DNA from: Brasenia schreberi
Taxonomy: Eukaryota > Streptophyta > Magnoliopsida > Nymphaeales > Cabombaceae
Assembly: GCA_036023115.1 (NCBI GenBank)
Contig: JAYKKT010000089.1
Span: 11,651,001 to 11,715,000, forward strand
Direction: 5' to 3'
Length of the DNA stretch: 64,000 bases
In this document: in pieces, positions 13,001 through 26,190 of the stretch
Numbering within the stretch: position 1 is the first letter of the stretch
Layout of the letters: every line of letters begins with the position of its first letter
The notes under the pieces: generated by a model
The model's database searches: none
Seen by the model: only the letters and a program-made list of their open reading frames with translations
What the model was told of the DNA's origin: nothing
Translations under genes and position numbers: made by a program

Positions 13001-14110
13001 CTTTACTAAGGTAGAGACCGAAACCAGATTGCACCTTATAGATGGTACAATCAATACATCAATTAATACAATCGGTTTGCCTTGTACAAAATCCTAAAGG
13101 ACACAATACCCACAACATCTGAAAAAATATTATTTTCCATGTACACCTGATGTTCTCCTGGTTTGTATTTCTTTAGATCCATTGCCCTTTTCTTGGTTTG
13201 CGAGATATGTCTAGTAGCTCAAGAGTTGATCCACCAACCAGTAATCGAGCGATCCATATAAAGACATTCTGATATTATGCAGATTATGTCCTACTTCTCT
13301 AATTATCCGCGTTATGGGTTATTTTTTCCACCTTTCTTGTTGCGGCAATATCTCTTGTAGTGTCCTATCTTTGTACAACTGAAACACTTAACTTGATAAT
13401 CTGTTTTGTTATTCTTGCCAAACTTTTTTTTTGGTTTATTTCTCTTTAGGTTGAGTTTGAAGTTAGACCGTATCTCATCTTGTACCACTAGTAATTTTCC
13501 ATTTTGTTTTTACTCATATGTTCTTGCTCTATTTCTAGTTTTATAGGCAATTCATAAAGATTAATTTCTGACTCTAGTTTGAGGCTAGTGGTGACCATGT
13601 TCAATGACGGGGGAAGATTATTTAGTATTGTTGATATCTGCATCGATTTTGGGATAACTGACTTTGCCACAGCTAAGTCCCTAGCCATTACCAACATGTG
13701 GTTTACATATTCTACTACGTTGTCTCCTTCTTTCATTTTGAAAGAATTGTATTTCTCTAGTAGCAACTGATAATACAGTTTGACAGTTGCATAATATTTG
13801 GTTGTTATGGAGTTGAAACTCTTTTGCAGTCTCTTATTCTTTGAATATCCTGATCAAGTCATCCTCCATGTATGTCAACATAACAATTATTACTATTATG
13901 TCATCTTTTATAAATGTTTTATATATTTATATCTGTTGCTCAGTTGCATCTCATGATGACGGACACACAATTTCTTTTAAGATATACTCAACACCTTGAA
14001 GTATTAGAGCAAGCGAAATTCTTCTCTTCCATGTTTGGAAGTTTAGACCGTTTAATTTTTTGGTTTTTGCTAGTTCCGATACACATATTGTTGTAGAGTT
14101 CATTTTTATG
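10090..14110 (-). mobile_element. Decayed Ty1/copia retrotransposon body (gag-pol)
   Basis: The domains appear in copia order on the minus strand, broken by stops and frameshifts. Gag starts near 14105 (LNGLNFQTWKRRI) and continues at 13488-13766 (DNVVEYVNHMLVMARDLAVA). A CCHC zinc knuckle follows near 13330-13390. The GAG-pre-integrase region (WHKCLGHISLKKLRKLS) lies in 12615-13034, and the integrase core (ILRSDRGSEYTSAEFLDFY, then QQNGVTERYNR) at 12182-12538. Reverse-transcriptase C-terminal pieces are at 10723-11121 (YILKKFKMGECKFTVTPV), and RNase H at 10174-10518 (EVEYVACCMATMSGIWI, VIYCDNNAAI). Integrase before RT defines copia rather than gypsy. The N-terminal RT with its YVDD box is not readable. 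The stretch 11460-11650 has local duplications. The element is dead. Confidence 0.9.
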
Positions 14111-14239
14111 TATTTGACAATTATAACAATTAGACGGTCTAAAAAAGAAACATTAAATAAGCAACAAAACATACATAGCATGAATATGATTAGAACGATG
14201 TAGAATATCACAAAAATGAGCTTAAAATAACTCATTTCT

Positions 14240-15150
14240 AATATATAAAAGTAAGTGGGATAAACTTATAATTTTCCCAACAAATTTCTGCCTTTGATAA
14301 TTTCTCAAAATACCAGGTGTAAAACAACAATTTTAATTGTATGTCCACTTTTATAATTTTCAGAAACAACCAAGGGTAGACCCATAAAATTAGTTTTTGG
14401 TATTTTTGTAAAATTCGTAACTGATCAGGTGAATCCATAATTTTGTTCCTCAGTACGAATCTGTAATTTTCTCAAAAGGATAGGTACAAATCTGTCTTTT
14501 GATATAGTGGTAGTATTGTAATAAATTGAACCGGAAAGGGCTGTAATGTAAATCAATAGTTCGATCTTTCGTAATTTTCATAAACTTTCAGAGGGTAAAA
14601 CCAACTTTTCGACTAAGTAAGGGCGAACAATATTTTTACCTAAAAATATCTAGATATTTTCATAATTTTGTTGAGTGGTAGTTTGTAATATTTAAAAACT
14701 GTTTGGGGCATAACAAACTTTTCAGTCCGTTGCTCGAGGAGGTTTTCTACAAATCGCTGATTTTCGCCCGTTATTTTTTGAAACAGCCTGGCAGTTTTCA
14801 GGGTGCTATAAAAGCGTAGAGGAGAGAGAGTAAGCGGGAAATTCTGTAGAGAGAGAGAGCGGTTGCTACCGTTCCGCCTCTTGACCCGCGACTTTCTACC
14901 ACCTCTCCTGCTGCGGCCATCCTATGGCCTCCTGGCTGGGGATCCCAACAGCCTTGACGACTTTCTTTTTTGTCTGCTCCTCTAGCAGCTGACCTTCGGC
15001 TTATTGGCCGAGGTTCCGCCGACAGTTTTCTCGGCCAGTTCTTGTTTACACCTTAGATCGGCTGTTTTCTCGGCTTGTACTCTGCTATGTTTTGTCTTAG
15101 GCGAGTGCCTCTGCCCTGTCTTGACTCAGGGGAACGTTTTCTTGCCCTGT
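14240..15150. other. Stretch between copia and SCPL; possible promoter
   Basis: No gene is seen. The first 450 bases repeat short motifs around GTAATTTTC. At about 14807 there is a TATA-like GCTATAAAAGCG followed by GA-rich sequence and then GC-richer sequence with repeated GGCCGA and TCTCGGC motifs. It could be the old promoter and leader of the SCPL gene or part of an LTR. It does not match the copia 3' LTR. Confidence 0.35.
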
Positions 15151-15671
15151 CTCGACTCATAAGGTTATCTAGATGGCCGGAGATAGACTTTGTGCAATAT
15201 GCTGGATATGTTAGTGGACGAAGAAGCAGCGAGAGCCCTCTTCTACTGCTTGGCAGAAGCTGCTGTAGGACACAACAGCAAATCGAAACCTCTTCTCCTT
15301 TGGCTGAATGGAGGTAATTATAAATACACGCGCACGCACACACATGCACACGCACACGTTGACAACAGACACACACACAATATGTGTATGACGGCCCAGC
15401 ACCATTCCACATCTAACTTTGGCACCCATGGATTTAGATAAAATTCCTAAAGCGAACGCTAACCGTTTAAAGCCTTGTGTTTAACATTATTTATTCGTTT
15501 TGTTAAATTTGTTTCGCAACATGATAAATTCAGCCATTTTTGAAACAGAGTTTTCCTCATGAATTGTGTTAATCGTTTTTCATCTTAAAGTTGTAATCTT
15601 ACTATTCATTAAACTTGATTAAACAGATAAATATTAATTGGGTACCATCATAAGACGCCATGCTTCCAGAC

Positions 15672-15673
<2 letters not shown>

Positions 15674-15734
<61 letters not shown>
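15674..15734. repeat. (TA)n microsatellite in SCPL intron
   Basis: About 30 perfect TA units, followed by short CA and TATG runs up to about 15900. Confidence 0.95.
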
Positions 15735-15746
<12 letters not shown>

Positions 15747-16489
15747 CATATATATACAAATATATCTAAGATAGATAGATAGAGAGGAGAGATACAAAGG
15801 CAAAACTCAGCACACCTATCCCAGTCTCTCTCTACATATATCTCAATAGACACACACATAAATATATATGTGCACATATATGTATGTATGTATATACATG
15901 TATGGAAAGGTGGGGAGGGGTTGAGTTGTTGAAGATAGTGTTTATGTTAAAAAGTAATTGATGTACAAACTTTTCAGGTCCTGGTTGCTCTTCTTTTGGC
16001 TATGGTGCCTCACAATAACTAGGGCCGTTTCGTGTTGGCAGCGACGGCAAAACGCTGTTTAGAAACAAATATTCATGGAACGAAGGCAAGTTTGTAAACC
16101 TTCTTCTCTTGCATAAAGAAAACAGGGCAATTAGCGTGCGCGCTTTGTACGTGTCAGCGTGACAGAACGCCATTGGCCTTAGCAAATTTATAATCATCAG
16201 AAACTTTGTTAACAATCACTATTTAATACATCTTTTAAAGGCGTATGATATTTGATGATCTTGTCAAATACTGAACGAAATATACAAGTTGAACTCCACC
16301 ACAGATGGGGTTTTCACAGCACTCGGATGTTGCAAGGTAGCCGACGCCAGCGTTAAACTTTCGTCAGATCCTTTCTCATAAACGCCTGCTAATAAATGCT
16401 AAATCACATAAAGGACTAACATAAGCTTGTGCATGACTCTAACATAAGCTTCTGCAGGACTCTCACATAAGCTCGTGCTTTTGCTGTAA

Positions 16490-16759
<270 letters not shown>

Positions 16760-16887
16760 TAAAGTAAACCTCAAAGGAATCACTGTAAGTGGTATATTTT
16801 GATTCATTTATATCAAAGCAATACCAAGCTTTCCTGTCATAGGAGTGATCGGCTGCATGAATTCTTAGTCAGAAATGTAATCTGCCA

Positions 16888-16932
16888 CTCTCTCTCTCTC
16901 TTTCTATCCATCTATCTATCTATCTATCTATC

Positions 16933-17024
<92 letters not shown>
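16888..17024. repeat. Compound microsatellite (CT, ATCT, AT, GA)
   Basis: CT, then ATCT, then AT, then a GA run follow one another without a gap in the SCPL intron. Confidence 0.95.
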
Positions 17025-17028
<4 letters not shown>

Positions 17029-17257
17029 TATATGCAAATCATTTTACTTTGTGCATCTGATCAGTTCATCTCTTTTTGATCAAACTGTGATTTCCATCAG
17101 ATTGCATACAACTGGTTAGAATATAACAGCCTCTCTCTCTCTCTAGAGAGACTTTATATGCAAAGCAGTTTGCTTTGTGCATCTGATCAGTTCATCTCTT
17201 TTGATCAAATATTAATTTCCATCAGATTGCATACAATTGGTTAGAATATATAACAGC
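17025..17257. repeat. Tandem duplication, 126-bp period, in SCPL intron
   Basis: A block starting ACTTTATATGCAAA and ending in ATAACAGC is present at 17025-17130 and again at 17151-17257. The copies differ by a few substitutions and small indels and are separated by a CT/GA run. Confidence 0.9.
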
Positions 17258-17959
17258 TTCATTCAACACTTTTGACATCTTTCCCCTTCGGGGTACAGTT
17301 TTATTTAACTAAATTAAAGTATATTTGTTCCCTCTCGTTTTATTATCTACGTGATCGTGTCATTCGAACTTTTTCCTTGTAATCTTGTGAGGATCCAATC
17401 TTTATTCTAAATAGTACCCAGGGATAGAGGCTTCGATTCTTATATTACTTTCTTTTGCAGATTGGCAATGCAGTAATAGACGATGAGGCAGATAAAAAGG
17501 GGAAGCATGATTTCTTCTGGTCTCATTCACTGTCATCAGATGAGAGCATGAAGGCCATCCATGAGTATTGTCTGGCTGCCAACATCTCAGAAAACGTTGA
17601 TAAGTGTGATTTGACTAGAACAGAGGCAGACACTACCGCTGGTGAAGTTGACCTCTACAACATCTATGCTCCACCTTGGCCATAATCTCATCAGAAAACC
17701 AAAAAGAATCGACTTTGTACTTTCTCTCTCTCTTGCACACACACACATGCACACACACAAACTGATGCATATGTTCTGAATCTTTTGATGGTGCCGGAGC
17801 AACTGGACCCTTGCATCGAAGACTACACAACTTATTATCTGAATCTTCCTGATGTACAGAGAGCATTGCATGCCAATGTTACTAAGCTTTCATTTCCATG
17901 GGCAGGCTGCAGGTTGGATTCATTCTTCAATTTCCTAAACAAATTGATTTTGCACAACG

Positions 17960-18062
17960 AGCAAAACACTCACCTGGCTAGGGGCTACGACTCGCAAGTC
18001 GAAGGTCATGAATTCGATACTCGGGACATTCATCTGACTTCGACCTCCCCATTGTACTAGAA
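17960..18062 (+). mobile_element. tRNA-like SINE remnant (family 2)
   Basis: It contains ACTCACCTGGCTAGGGGCTA and then CGAAGGTCATGAATTCGATA, the A- and B-box layout of the minus-strand copies at 6010 and 21890. It lies in an intron of the SCPL pseudogene. Confidence 0.5.
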
Positions 18063-18474
18063 AAGACAGAGAAAGGACCTGGACTCAGTTTGGTCAAGTG
18101 GGCAAAACTGAGTCTACATGGTCCGCTGAATGGTATTGACATTTTGTCTTTAATGGTGCCGGTTAGAATCAAATGGGGCCAATGTGACAACTTCTTCTTG
18201 CTTGATAAGCCAAGCAACCTTTGTTAATTGATTGGTTTGTTCTTTTCTTGAGCAATGCCTTAGTGTTGCCAAAACTAGATGATCTTCTCATTGTCGCGAA
18301 TGGATCCCATGAATCAACTTTATGTTTGCATCTATTCTGGAAAATCTTTTCTAATTGCTGAAATTTTCCTGATAATTGCAGTGATGTGATTAACTCTTGG
18401 AAGGACAGTCCCCACAGCATCTTACCTCTTATTCAAGAACTCATGGCCAAGGGGATCAGGCTTTGGGTATATAG

Positions 18475-19141
18475 GTACCACCATTTCAAGTCTAATATGT
18501 GACAAGATCAAACCGATTGAAATTTTAACAATAAATCTTTTTTTCTTTCGTCGGAGTTCAAATGATAATATGAGACAAGATCAAACCGAATGACTGATTA
18601 AGAATCCATGTAGACAATCTCACCTAGTGTGTCATATCAAAAAGGCTACTTTCATATATCCAAGAAAAGAAAAAGTTTCAAGTTTTATGGGAAGCTGCAT
18701 GTCCTTTTGATCTCCCAGATGAAAGCATGCATATTTTTTTTGTGCATTTCATTCGCATGATTGAGACCAACCATAATCAAACTTTGTCTAGCTCCAAGTT
18801 GGAGTTCTTTAAGGTCATCATTGTATTTATCTTGTGTCATTAGTATCTAACTTCAATAACGATGGAAACAGAGAAATAATTACTTCTGTTCACTCTTTCC
18901 TACACTTATGATTAAGCAAACTAAACTTTGAATATATTCCGCTACTTTCACTTCTTAACTTTTAGAGAACTGGATCAAACTGTGCGATGGCTAGAACTGA
19001 ACCAAACGGAACCACAGATTCCTGTTTGGTTTGGTTGAACCATGGTTTTACTTATTTAAGGGTTTGGTTAAATACAATATATTATTCCATCATATTATTT
19101 AGATCCATAATCTACATTTTGTACGCACATAAGGTTATGAA

Positions 19142-19209
<68 letters not shown>

Positions 19210-20268
19210 TGTCAAGATTTAAATCTATATATAAGTATATATATAAGGTATATAAAACTCGTATACATATAAACTTATAAATGTATATAAATTTCACATA
19301 TATATAATGGTTCAGTTTGGTCGGTTCTGGTTCAGTTCTAAAATTGAAACTGTGAATCGAATCATGATGAAGGACCGAGCACTGATGATCTAACCTGGCC
19401 AGATGGGTTGACCGATCTCTATCAGGGACCTCTTACTCATGCCTAAGGTAGAACCAACGTCCCAATCCTCTTTGAAACTGACATTTAAGCCGGCTAGGAG
19501 ATTCTCACGATCCCTTAGAATCAATTGACTAATTTTAGGAAAAGACAATTTTGGGACAAACAATTCATTTCCTAGGAGAGTCTTTATAGCAAGTTATAAT
19601 TATCTAGTTAATGTGCTTTGAACCTAGATCAGGGGTTGTTCTTAACATAAATAGGATCAGGCCTAAGTAATTCTCATACTGTTATTTTCCAACATTGCTT
19701 CAAATCACTCTATTATCCTTAACCGGTGGTGAATCGGTCTTTATCACCATGGTGAGTCATATCCATTGTGTGGCAGACCATGTGTATAAGGAAACCAGTA
19801 AGTGTGTGTGATCCTCTCAACTCAAGTTTTATATCAAATCACCAGGTCTTCTTCCGATTCTAGCGGTTCCGTGAACACCCCACCCTTACTTATAGATGTA
19901 GTTCTCTTCATTTGCATCAGATACGGATGCTAACAGTTGTGTATTACCTTGATCCAATTCAAAAGTATGTTTGGTTTGCTGGATCCAGTTGAGAAAATCA
20001 CCAAATCCAATCACTGGACTCGTTGATATAAGTTCAAGTATGTCTGTTAGATACCAGGGCAGATTATCGTGCATCTCAAGATGTAGTTTTGGTCATTGGA
20101 TCCATGCCACACCCCGATTATCGAACATCATCCCCTTAGATGGATATCAAGAATGCTATACCTTGCCGGAGTCCCAACTGCTTACATCCCTAATGTTAGA
20201 AAAAGCTTTGAATTTCTTTTCCATCTTGTTCGAAGCCAGCAGCAATAATGACCAATTCCTCTGTGCAG
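18475..20268. other. Long SCPL intron, expanded by unassigned sequence
   Basis: No gene is seen. The stretch 19890-20240 encodes a short open frame on each strand without a recognised domain. It probably represents old inserted DNA that lengthened the intron between the GYR and GDVD coding exons. Confidence 0.4.
19144..19204. repeat. (AT)n microsatellite
   Basis: About 30 AT units in the long SCPL intron. It is flanked on both sides by GGTTCAGTTTGGT-like sequence (about 18965-19050 and 19305-19345). Confidence 0.95.
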
Positions 20269-20547
20269 TGGAGATGTGGATGGAGTCGTGTCTGTTACAT
20301 CTACCAGGTACTCACTGAACAAGCTTCAGCTGCCAGTAAAGACTGCATGGTATCCTTGGTACTCCAACAATGAAATGAGCCATTTTTAAGCTTCCTTATT
20401 CATTTTATATTTATTAACTCTTATTTCTAAAGTCCAAACATACAAATTAATTCCCCAAAATGAAAACACCTCTCTCTCTGTGTGTGTATATATATATGTA
20501 TGTATGTAAGTGACTGATCATGAACCACGATGCACCTGCTCATGAAT

Positions 20548-21075
20548 GATCATTGTTTTTCGAGGGTATAAATATATTGATATTATCTTTCATCTTTTTT
20601 TGAAAATATTTAAAATTTTTAAATTATATTCATGCCATATATCTATATTATGACCATTGTTTTTTGAGAGCATCAGTATATCAATATTATTTTTTATTCT
20701 TTTTCAGAAACCCTTAAGAATTTTAAATTATATTCATGTCACCGAAAAGTAATTAATGAATATGTCAAAGGTAGGTATAATCTGGTTATATATATATATA
20801 TATTCATCATTGACATTGCTCACTAATGTTCGACCATTGCTTTTGAAGGATATAAATATAATAACATTATCTCTAATTTTTTTGATAAACTCCTAATTAA
20901 TATTCACTCATGTTACCCAAAGACAACGAGTGAGTAGTGAGAGATGGTTGTTAGATCTTTTTTACCACTTATACTATCCAACCATTACTTTACTTTTTGG
21001 AAGGATGAGTAAAAAACCTTAAAAAATTTAAATGGTATTCATGCCACTGAAAAGTTAGTTATAGGTGGCATGAAA
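20548..21075. repeat. About four diverged copies of an AT-rich repeat
   Basis: A motif beginning GACCATTG, then T-rich sequence, TATAAATAT, and ending near TTCATGCCACTGAAAAGT recurs at about 20548, 20651, 20830 and 20980, with spacing of roughly 100-180 bp. It lies in the last SCPL intron. Confidence 0.6.
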
Positions 21076-21098
21076 AACATATCAGAGGTAAGATCCAA

Positions 21099-21235
<137 letters not shown>

Positions 21236-21889
21236 ATGGATCTGCTGGATTGTAATACGTTAATACATGTGGAAACTCTCGGTGAGAATTCTTATATGAC
21301 ACATATGATAGCTTTTTGACAGTTAACTGCGCCATGTAATAAGCACAAAAAAGCATTATGCAACCGGACCTCGTGTGCTGCCAGGGTCCAATAAGAGCCA
21401 CATATGGACTTGCTACTGGCGGTGGTAATTTCCAATATAACACAAATGTCTACATGACTTGAAAACAAAATCGTTTTTGTCCATCCAAAATGACATAACA
21501 AAGATGGTCGGTTTTGGATCGACTTCAACATTAAAAATGAAATGATACGACACAAATTTGCTGGCCATTTGCCACATTGAGAAAACCCAAAATGAACATG
21601 TTCTAGAAAGACGGTGTTTATGTTCACCTGGAGCATCCCATCATGTGAAGGTTGACTTGATTTCAGCACCAACACGAAGCAGACACAGACATTACCTGAA
21701 ACACGAAACAACCATCCTTGTGAAGACCTAAGGTTCTGTCCAGACAATAGCTGAACCAGTGACATCCCTTATTGGTTCAACCTTAGAACCACTGTCACAA
21801 ATAACTCCAATATATTGAAAATTTTGTTATTTTAGTAGTCCAACCAACATTGAAGATACCTCTTGTTTTGAACGTCATGCTTCTTCTTT

Positions 21890-22016
21890 CTTTCTTTTTG
21901 TTTACAATGGGGAGGCTGCAGCCAGGTATAGATGCAGGGGGTATTGAACTCACGACCTTCAACTTGTAAGTCAAGTTCCCTAGCCAGGTGAGTTATTGCT
22001 CGGAGTGCTGAACATC
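21890..22016 (-). mobile_element. tRNA-like SINE remnant (family 2)
   Basis: The minus strand reads AATAACTCACCTGGCTAGGG, then AGGTCGTGAGTTCAATACCC, a good B box. It ends in an AC-rich tail (AAACAAAAAGAAAG). It is the clearest copy of this family in the window. Confidence 0.55.
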
Positions 22017-24495
22017 ATGCTTTTAGTGAATTAGAAATTAATTTTTTTATTTTTTCTATTTTTATTCACTGCATAAAGATTTAGACCCATTATTGTATCT
22101 ATTTCATACTCTCATATTTGAAATTTCCCAAACTTTTAATCTCACAACTTTTTGTATTTGGCATGAACAGGTTGGTGGGTTCACTTCTGCATACAAAGGA
22201 GACTTAAACCTTTGCAACAATCAGGGGTGCCGCCCATGAGGTCGCAAGGTACCAGCTTGCCAGAGCTCTCATTTACATCAAATATCTCCTCGTTGGTCAA
22301 CCCCTCCCCCCCTCTTCATCTTAACCTTGTGTGTCATATCATCATCTATGTATCTCTTCTAGAATTAATTATCACTGTATATTTCCTCTTAGCGACACAT
22401 TGAAGAGTGACAAGTAAGCAAGGAACACTATATTTTTGTCTGAATATAGTGAATCAACTGTAGAGAGGATTCCCACATCATGGACGAGTGTGGGTAAAGA
22501 AATTAGTCCCGTTACATTGTCGCCCGAATATAGTAAATAAATTAAATAGAGGGTTTCCGCATTTTCAATATGGATAGATGCGGGGGTAAGAAAACTAGTC
22601 CTAGATAATAAGATTTGTATTGGTTCTTGGAATATTGGAACATTGTCCGATAAGCTAATGGAAGTAGTAGATACTATGATTCAGAGAAAGATTCATATCC
22701 TATGTTTACAAGAGACAAAGTTCGTTGGAGAAAAAGCAAAGGAGATTGAGAATACAAGTTTTAAATGATGGTACTCAGGTAAAAAAAATGCTCGAAACGG
22801 AGTTGGTATTATCATAAATAAAAATTTAAAGGATAGTGTAGTAGACATACAACGATATGGTAACTGAATCATGATGTTGAAATTAGTGTTAGGAGCAGAG
22901 GTTTTAAATATAATTTGTACTTACACACCCCAAGTAGGACTAAAGATAGAATACAAACGTCTTTTTGGGAGGAGTTAGATAATATAAAGACGGTTTTTTG
23001 GAAAGAGTTAGATAAGGTGATTCAAAGGATTTCATAAAGGGAGATAATTTGTTTAGGAGGAGACTTAAATGAACATGTTAGTAAAGAGGCATTAGGATAT
23101 CAATGTATTCATAAAAACTTTGGTTTTAGGGATATAAATGAAGAAGATAAGAAGATTTTAAATTTTGCTATTACATTTGATCTCTTTATAGTCAATACAA
23201 TCTTCAAAAAACGAGATAAATATTTAATTACTTATAAGAGTGGCTCATCACAAACACAAATTGATTATTTTATTTATAGGAAAAAAATAGATCGTTTTGT
23301 AAAAATTGCAAGGTAATTAAAAGAGAAAGTTTAACCACCCAACATCGACTTTTAGTTATGGATTTACAGGTAAACAAAATGGATAAAGAAGAAAAGAGTG
23401 CGGACTAAATGGTGAAACCTGAAAAGCGAAAAAGAAGGTATATTTAAATAGAAAGTCCTTCAAGGAGATGCTTGAAATTATGTTGGTACGCCTTGTGATA
23501 CGTGGAACAATATGACTATACATATTAGGAAAGTGGCGAAAGATGTGTTATGTGAATTTAAGGTATACCGGCATAAAAAGAAACTTAGTGGTGGCGTGAA
23601 GTAGTGCAAAATAAAATCAAAGAGGGCATGTTACAATTACATTATGTTAAGAAAACTAGTGAAATTTTAGAGGCTTAAAAGAGAACAATGAAATAAGCGA
23701 AAAATACCGTCAGTAAAACAAAAGCTAAAATTTGAGAGTATTTATATAAAAAAACTCAACTCAAAAGAGAGTGAAAGATATATTTTTAAGATAGTTAGGG
23801 CTAGAGATAAGAAAACTAATAATCTTAATTTTATTAGATGCATGAAAGATAATGATGAGAAAATTCTAGTGGCAAATGATGATATAAAAAATAGATGAAA
23901 AAACTATTTTTATAAGTTTTTTAATGAAAATAAAGATATTAATATTATCTTATGAGAGTTAGCCAAATCAGAAAAGTATATAAACCATATTTTCTATCGA
24001 CTTATTTAAAAAAATGAATTCGAAGAAGCTCTTAAACATATGAAGGGTGGTAAATCGGTAGAACGAGACAATATTTCTATAGAAGTTTAGAAAATCCTAA
24101 GAGAAACAAGAATCACTTAGCTCACAAGACTATATAATAAAATATAGAGAAACTAAAAGATACTCAAGGAATGAAGAGCAAGTACACTTATACCCATATA
24201 TAAGAACAAGGGAGACATTAAGAATTGTATGAATTATCAGGGTATCAAGTTAATGAGCCATATTATGAAATTATGAGAAATAATTATTGAACGTAGGTTA
24301 TGACAAATATCAAGTATAATTTGGATTCATGCCAGACAAATCTACTATTAAAGTGATTCACCTTTTCAGATGTCTTATAGAACATTTTAGAGCAAAAAAG
24401 AAAAACCTTCACATAATATTTATTGATTTAGAAGAAACTTAAGATAGGGTATGGATGGAGGTTCTTTGGAGGACCTTGGAAAAAAGAGGTATCCC

Positions 24496-24497
<2 letters not shown>

Positions 24498-24573
<76 letters not shown>
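24498..24573. repeat. (AT)n tract grown inside LINE copy A
   Basis: Sister copies have only CATATATAAACC at the same place (for example about 32330). Copy A has some 37 AT units, so the tract expanded after insertion. Confidence 0.9.
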
Positions 24574-24578
<5 letters not shown>

Positions 24579-25102
24579 TTATAGGAGACATGTACGATGG
24601 TGCAAAAACATGTGTGAGGACTCATGAAGGAATGACAGACTTTTTTGAAGTTAATATTGGGTTAAATCAAGGATCAACTTTAAGTCCATACTTATTTATA
24701 ATAGCGATTGATGAGTTAACAAAAGATATTGAAGAAATACCTTGTGTATGTTATTTGCATATGACATTGTGTTAGTGAAAGAGTTTAAGGCAAACGTTAA
24801 TAGAAAATTAAAAGTATGGAGAGAAACATTAAAAAGTAAAGGCCTCCATCTTAGTAGAACAAAGACAAAATATATGTAATGTAAGTTTGATCATTTGGTT
24901 ACTTCAGATGACATAGAAATTAAAATTGGCACATATTGCATCTCACAAAAGGAAAGTTTTAAATACCTAGGGTCAAATTTTGAGAGTGATTGAAAAATTG
25001 ATGGAGGTGTTATGCATAAAATTAATGTTGGTTGGTTAAAATGGAGAGGCACGTAAGATATTCTTTGTGATAAGAAGATACCATTAAAATTAAAAGGTAA
25101 AT

Positions 25103-25298
25103 ATTATAGAGCATCAATTATACTTGTCATGTTTTATGGTTATTAGTGTTGGGTAGTTAATCATCAACATTTACGAAAGACGTGTATGACAAAAATGAAT
25201 ATTATAGAGCATCAATTATACTTGTGATGTTTTATGGTTATTAGTGTTGGGTAGTTAATCATCAATATTTACAAAAGACGTGTATGACAAAAATGAAG
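25103..25298. repeat. 98-bp tandem duplication inside LINE copy A
   Basis: The block starting ATTATAGAGCATCAATTATA occurs at 25103-25200 and 25201-25298 with a few differences. Other LINE copies have it once. Confidence 0.93.
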
Positions 25299-25649
25299 AT
25301 GTTGAGATGGATGAGTAGTCATATAAGAAAAAACTATATACATAATAAGGTTATTAGAAACAAATTAGGAATAACAAAAATAAAAGATAAAATAAGAGAA
25401 TATTGTTTAAGATGATTTTGACATATATAAAGAAGATTAAAAGAAAAATGTGTAAGAAAGTATTGAAACTAGATTTTGAAAGTATTGAAAGAGGTAGAGG
25501 ACGACAACAAAAGTGTTGGAAAGAAACAATAAAAAATGATTTAGATTATTGGGAGTTAACTGCTAAGGGCTATGTGGAAACAAAAAGTCCAAATGTAGCC
25601 GACCCATCTAGTATGGTAAAAGGCTTAGTTGTTGTTGTGCAATATTTGA

Positions 25650-26190
25650 TAAAATTGATTATTGAAGTGCTACACAAGGAGGGGATGTTGAACAGTTTCA
25701 TATATCATGTTTCATATTTCCAAACTGAAGAAATCATTCTCCATATTTCTTGGCTAGTTGGTTCTAATTGAGGATTTACCGGAAACCAAAGCATCGTTCA
25801 TTTGGCTAAGGGTGACTGAGAAGTGTAACAAACCCTACCTGTGACGCCGAAGCATTTCTGTCAGAATCTCCAATGGAGGCATTCAAAAGAATGGGGTGAC
25901 CTGGGGCTTCCCAAACCTCTGCCATCTTCTTCAATCGAATTTGTACAGGATGTGCGCATCTCCATACGGTGGCTGAATATGGGTTGACAGAGGCTATAGG
26001 TACGGGTCTCGCTCTTTTGATGCAGGGAAATGTGTACAGTAAATGAAGGCATTTAGTGAGGAAATCGGTTAAACTTTGTTTTTTTTTCTTCCCAATTACT
26101 TCTTCTTCTGGCGTCGGTCCTGCTTTGCTCTTACTATATGCAAGCTTTGTTAGATTGAACCTAAATTAGGTAAGTGGGGCATGAAGAAGA
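25650..26190. other. Unassigned stretch between two LINEs
   Basis: No gene is recognised. A 63-codon minus-strand frame at 25861-26052 has no known domain. Confidence 0.4.

Larger units (their letters stand above)
22391..25647 (+). mobile_element. RTE-type LINE, copy A (decayed)
   Basis: It opens with TAGCGACAC, then an endonuclease region with many stops (start pattern GTATTGGTTCTTGGAATATT at about 22616; the GGAGGAGACTTAAATGAACA stretch near 23053 corresponds to the GGDLNGHV box). The reverse transcriptase follows. It ends in GGCTTAGTTGTTGTTGT at about 25640, the short TTG-repeat tail of this family. The RT FADD-box codon is TAT (Tyr) at 24760-24762. An (AT)n run sits inside the RT region and a 98-bp tandem duplication near the 3' end. 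It is not capable of coding. Confidence 0.9.

Noticed and set aside
15674..15877. Minus-strand frame ending in Tyr-Ile repeats
   Set aside because: It is a translation of a TA microsatellite, as are the similar frames near 19110-19280, 21039-21443 and 24455-24590.
21292..21765. 157-codon minus-strand frame in the last SCPL intron
   Set aside because: No domain or family pattern; it lies in intron sequence of a pseudogene beside an AT repeat.
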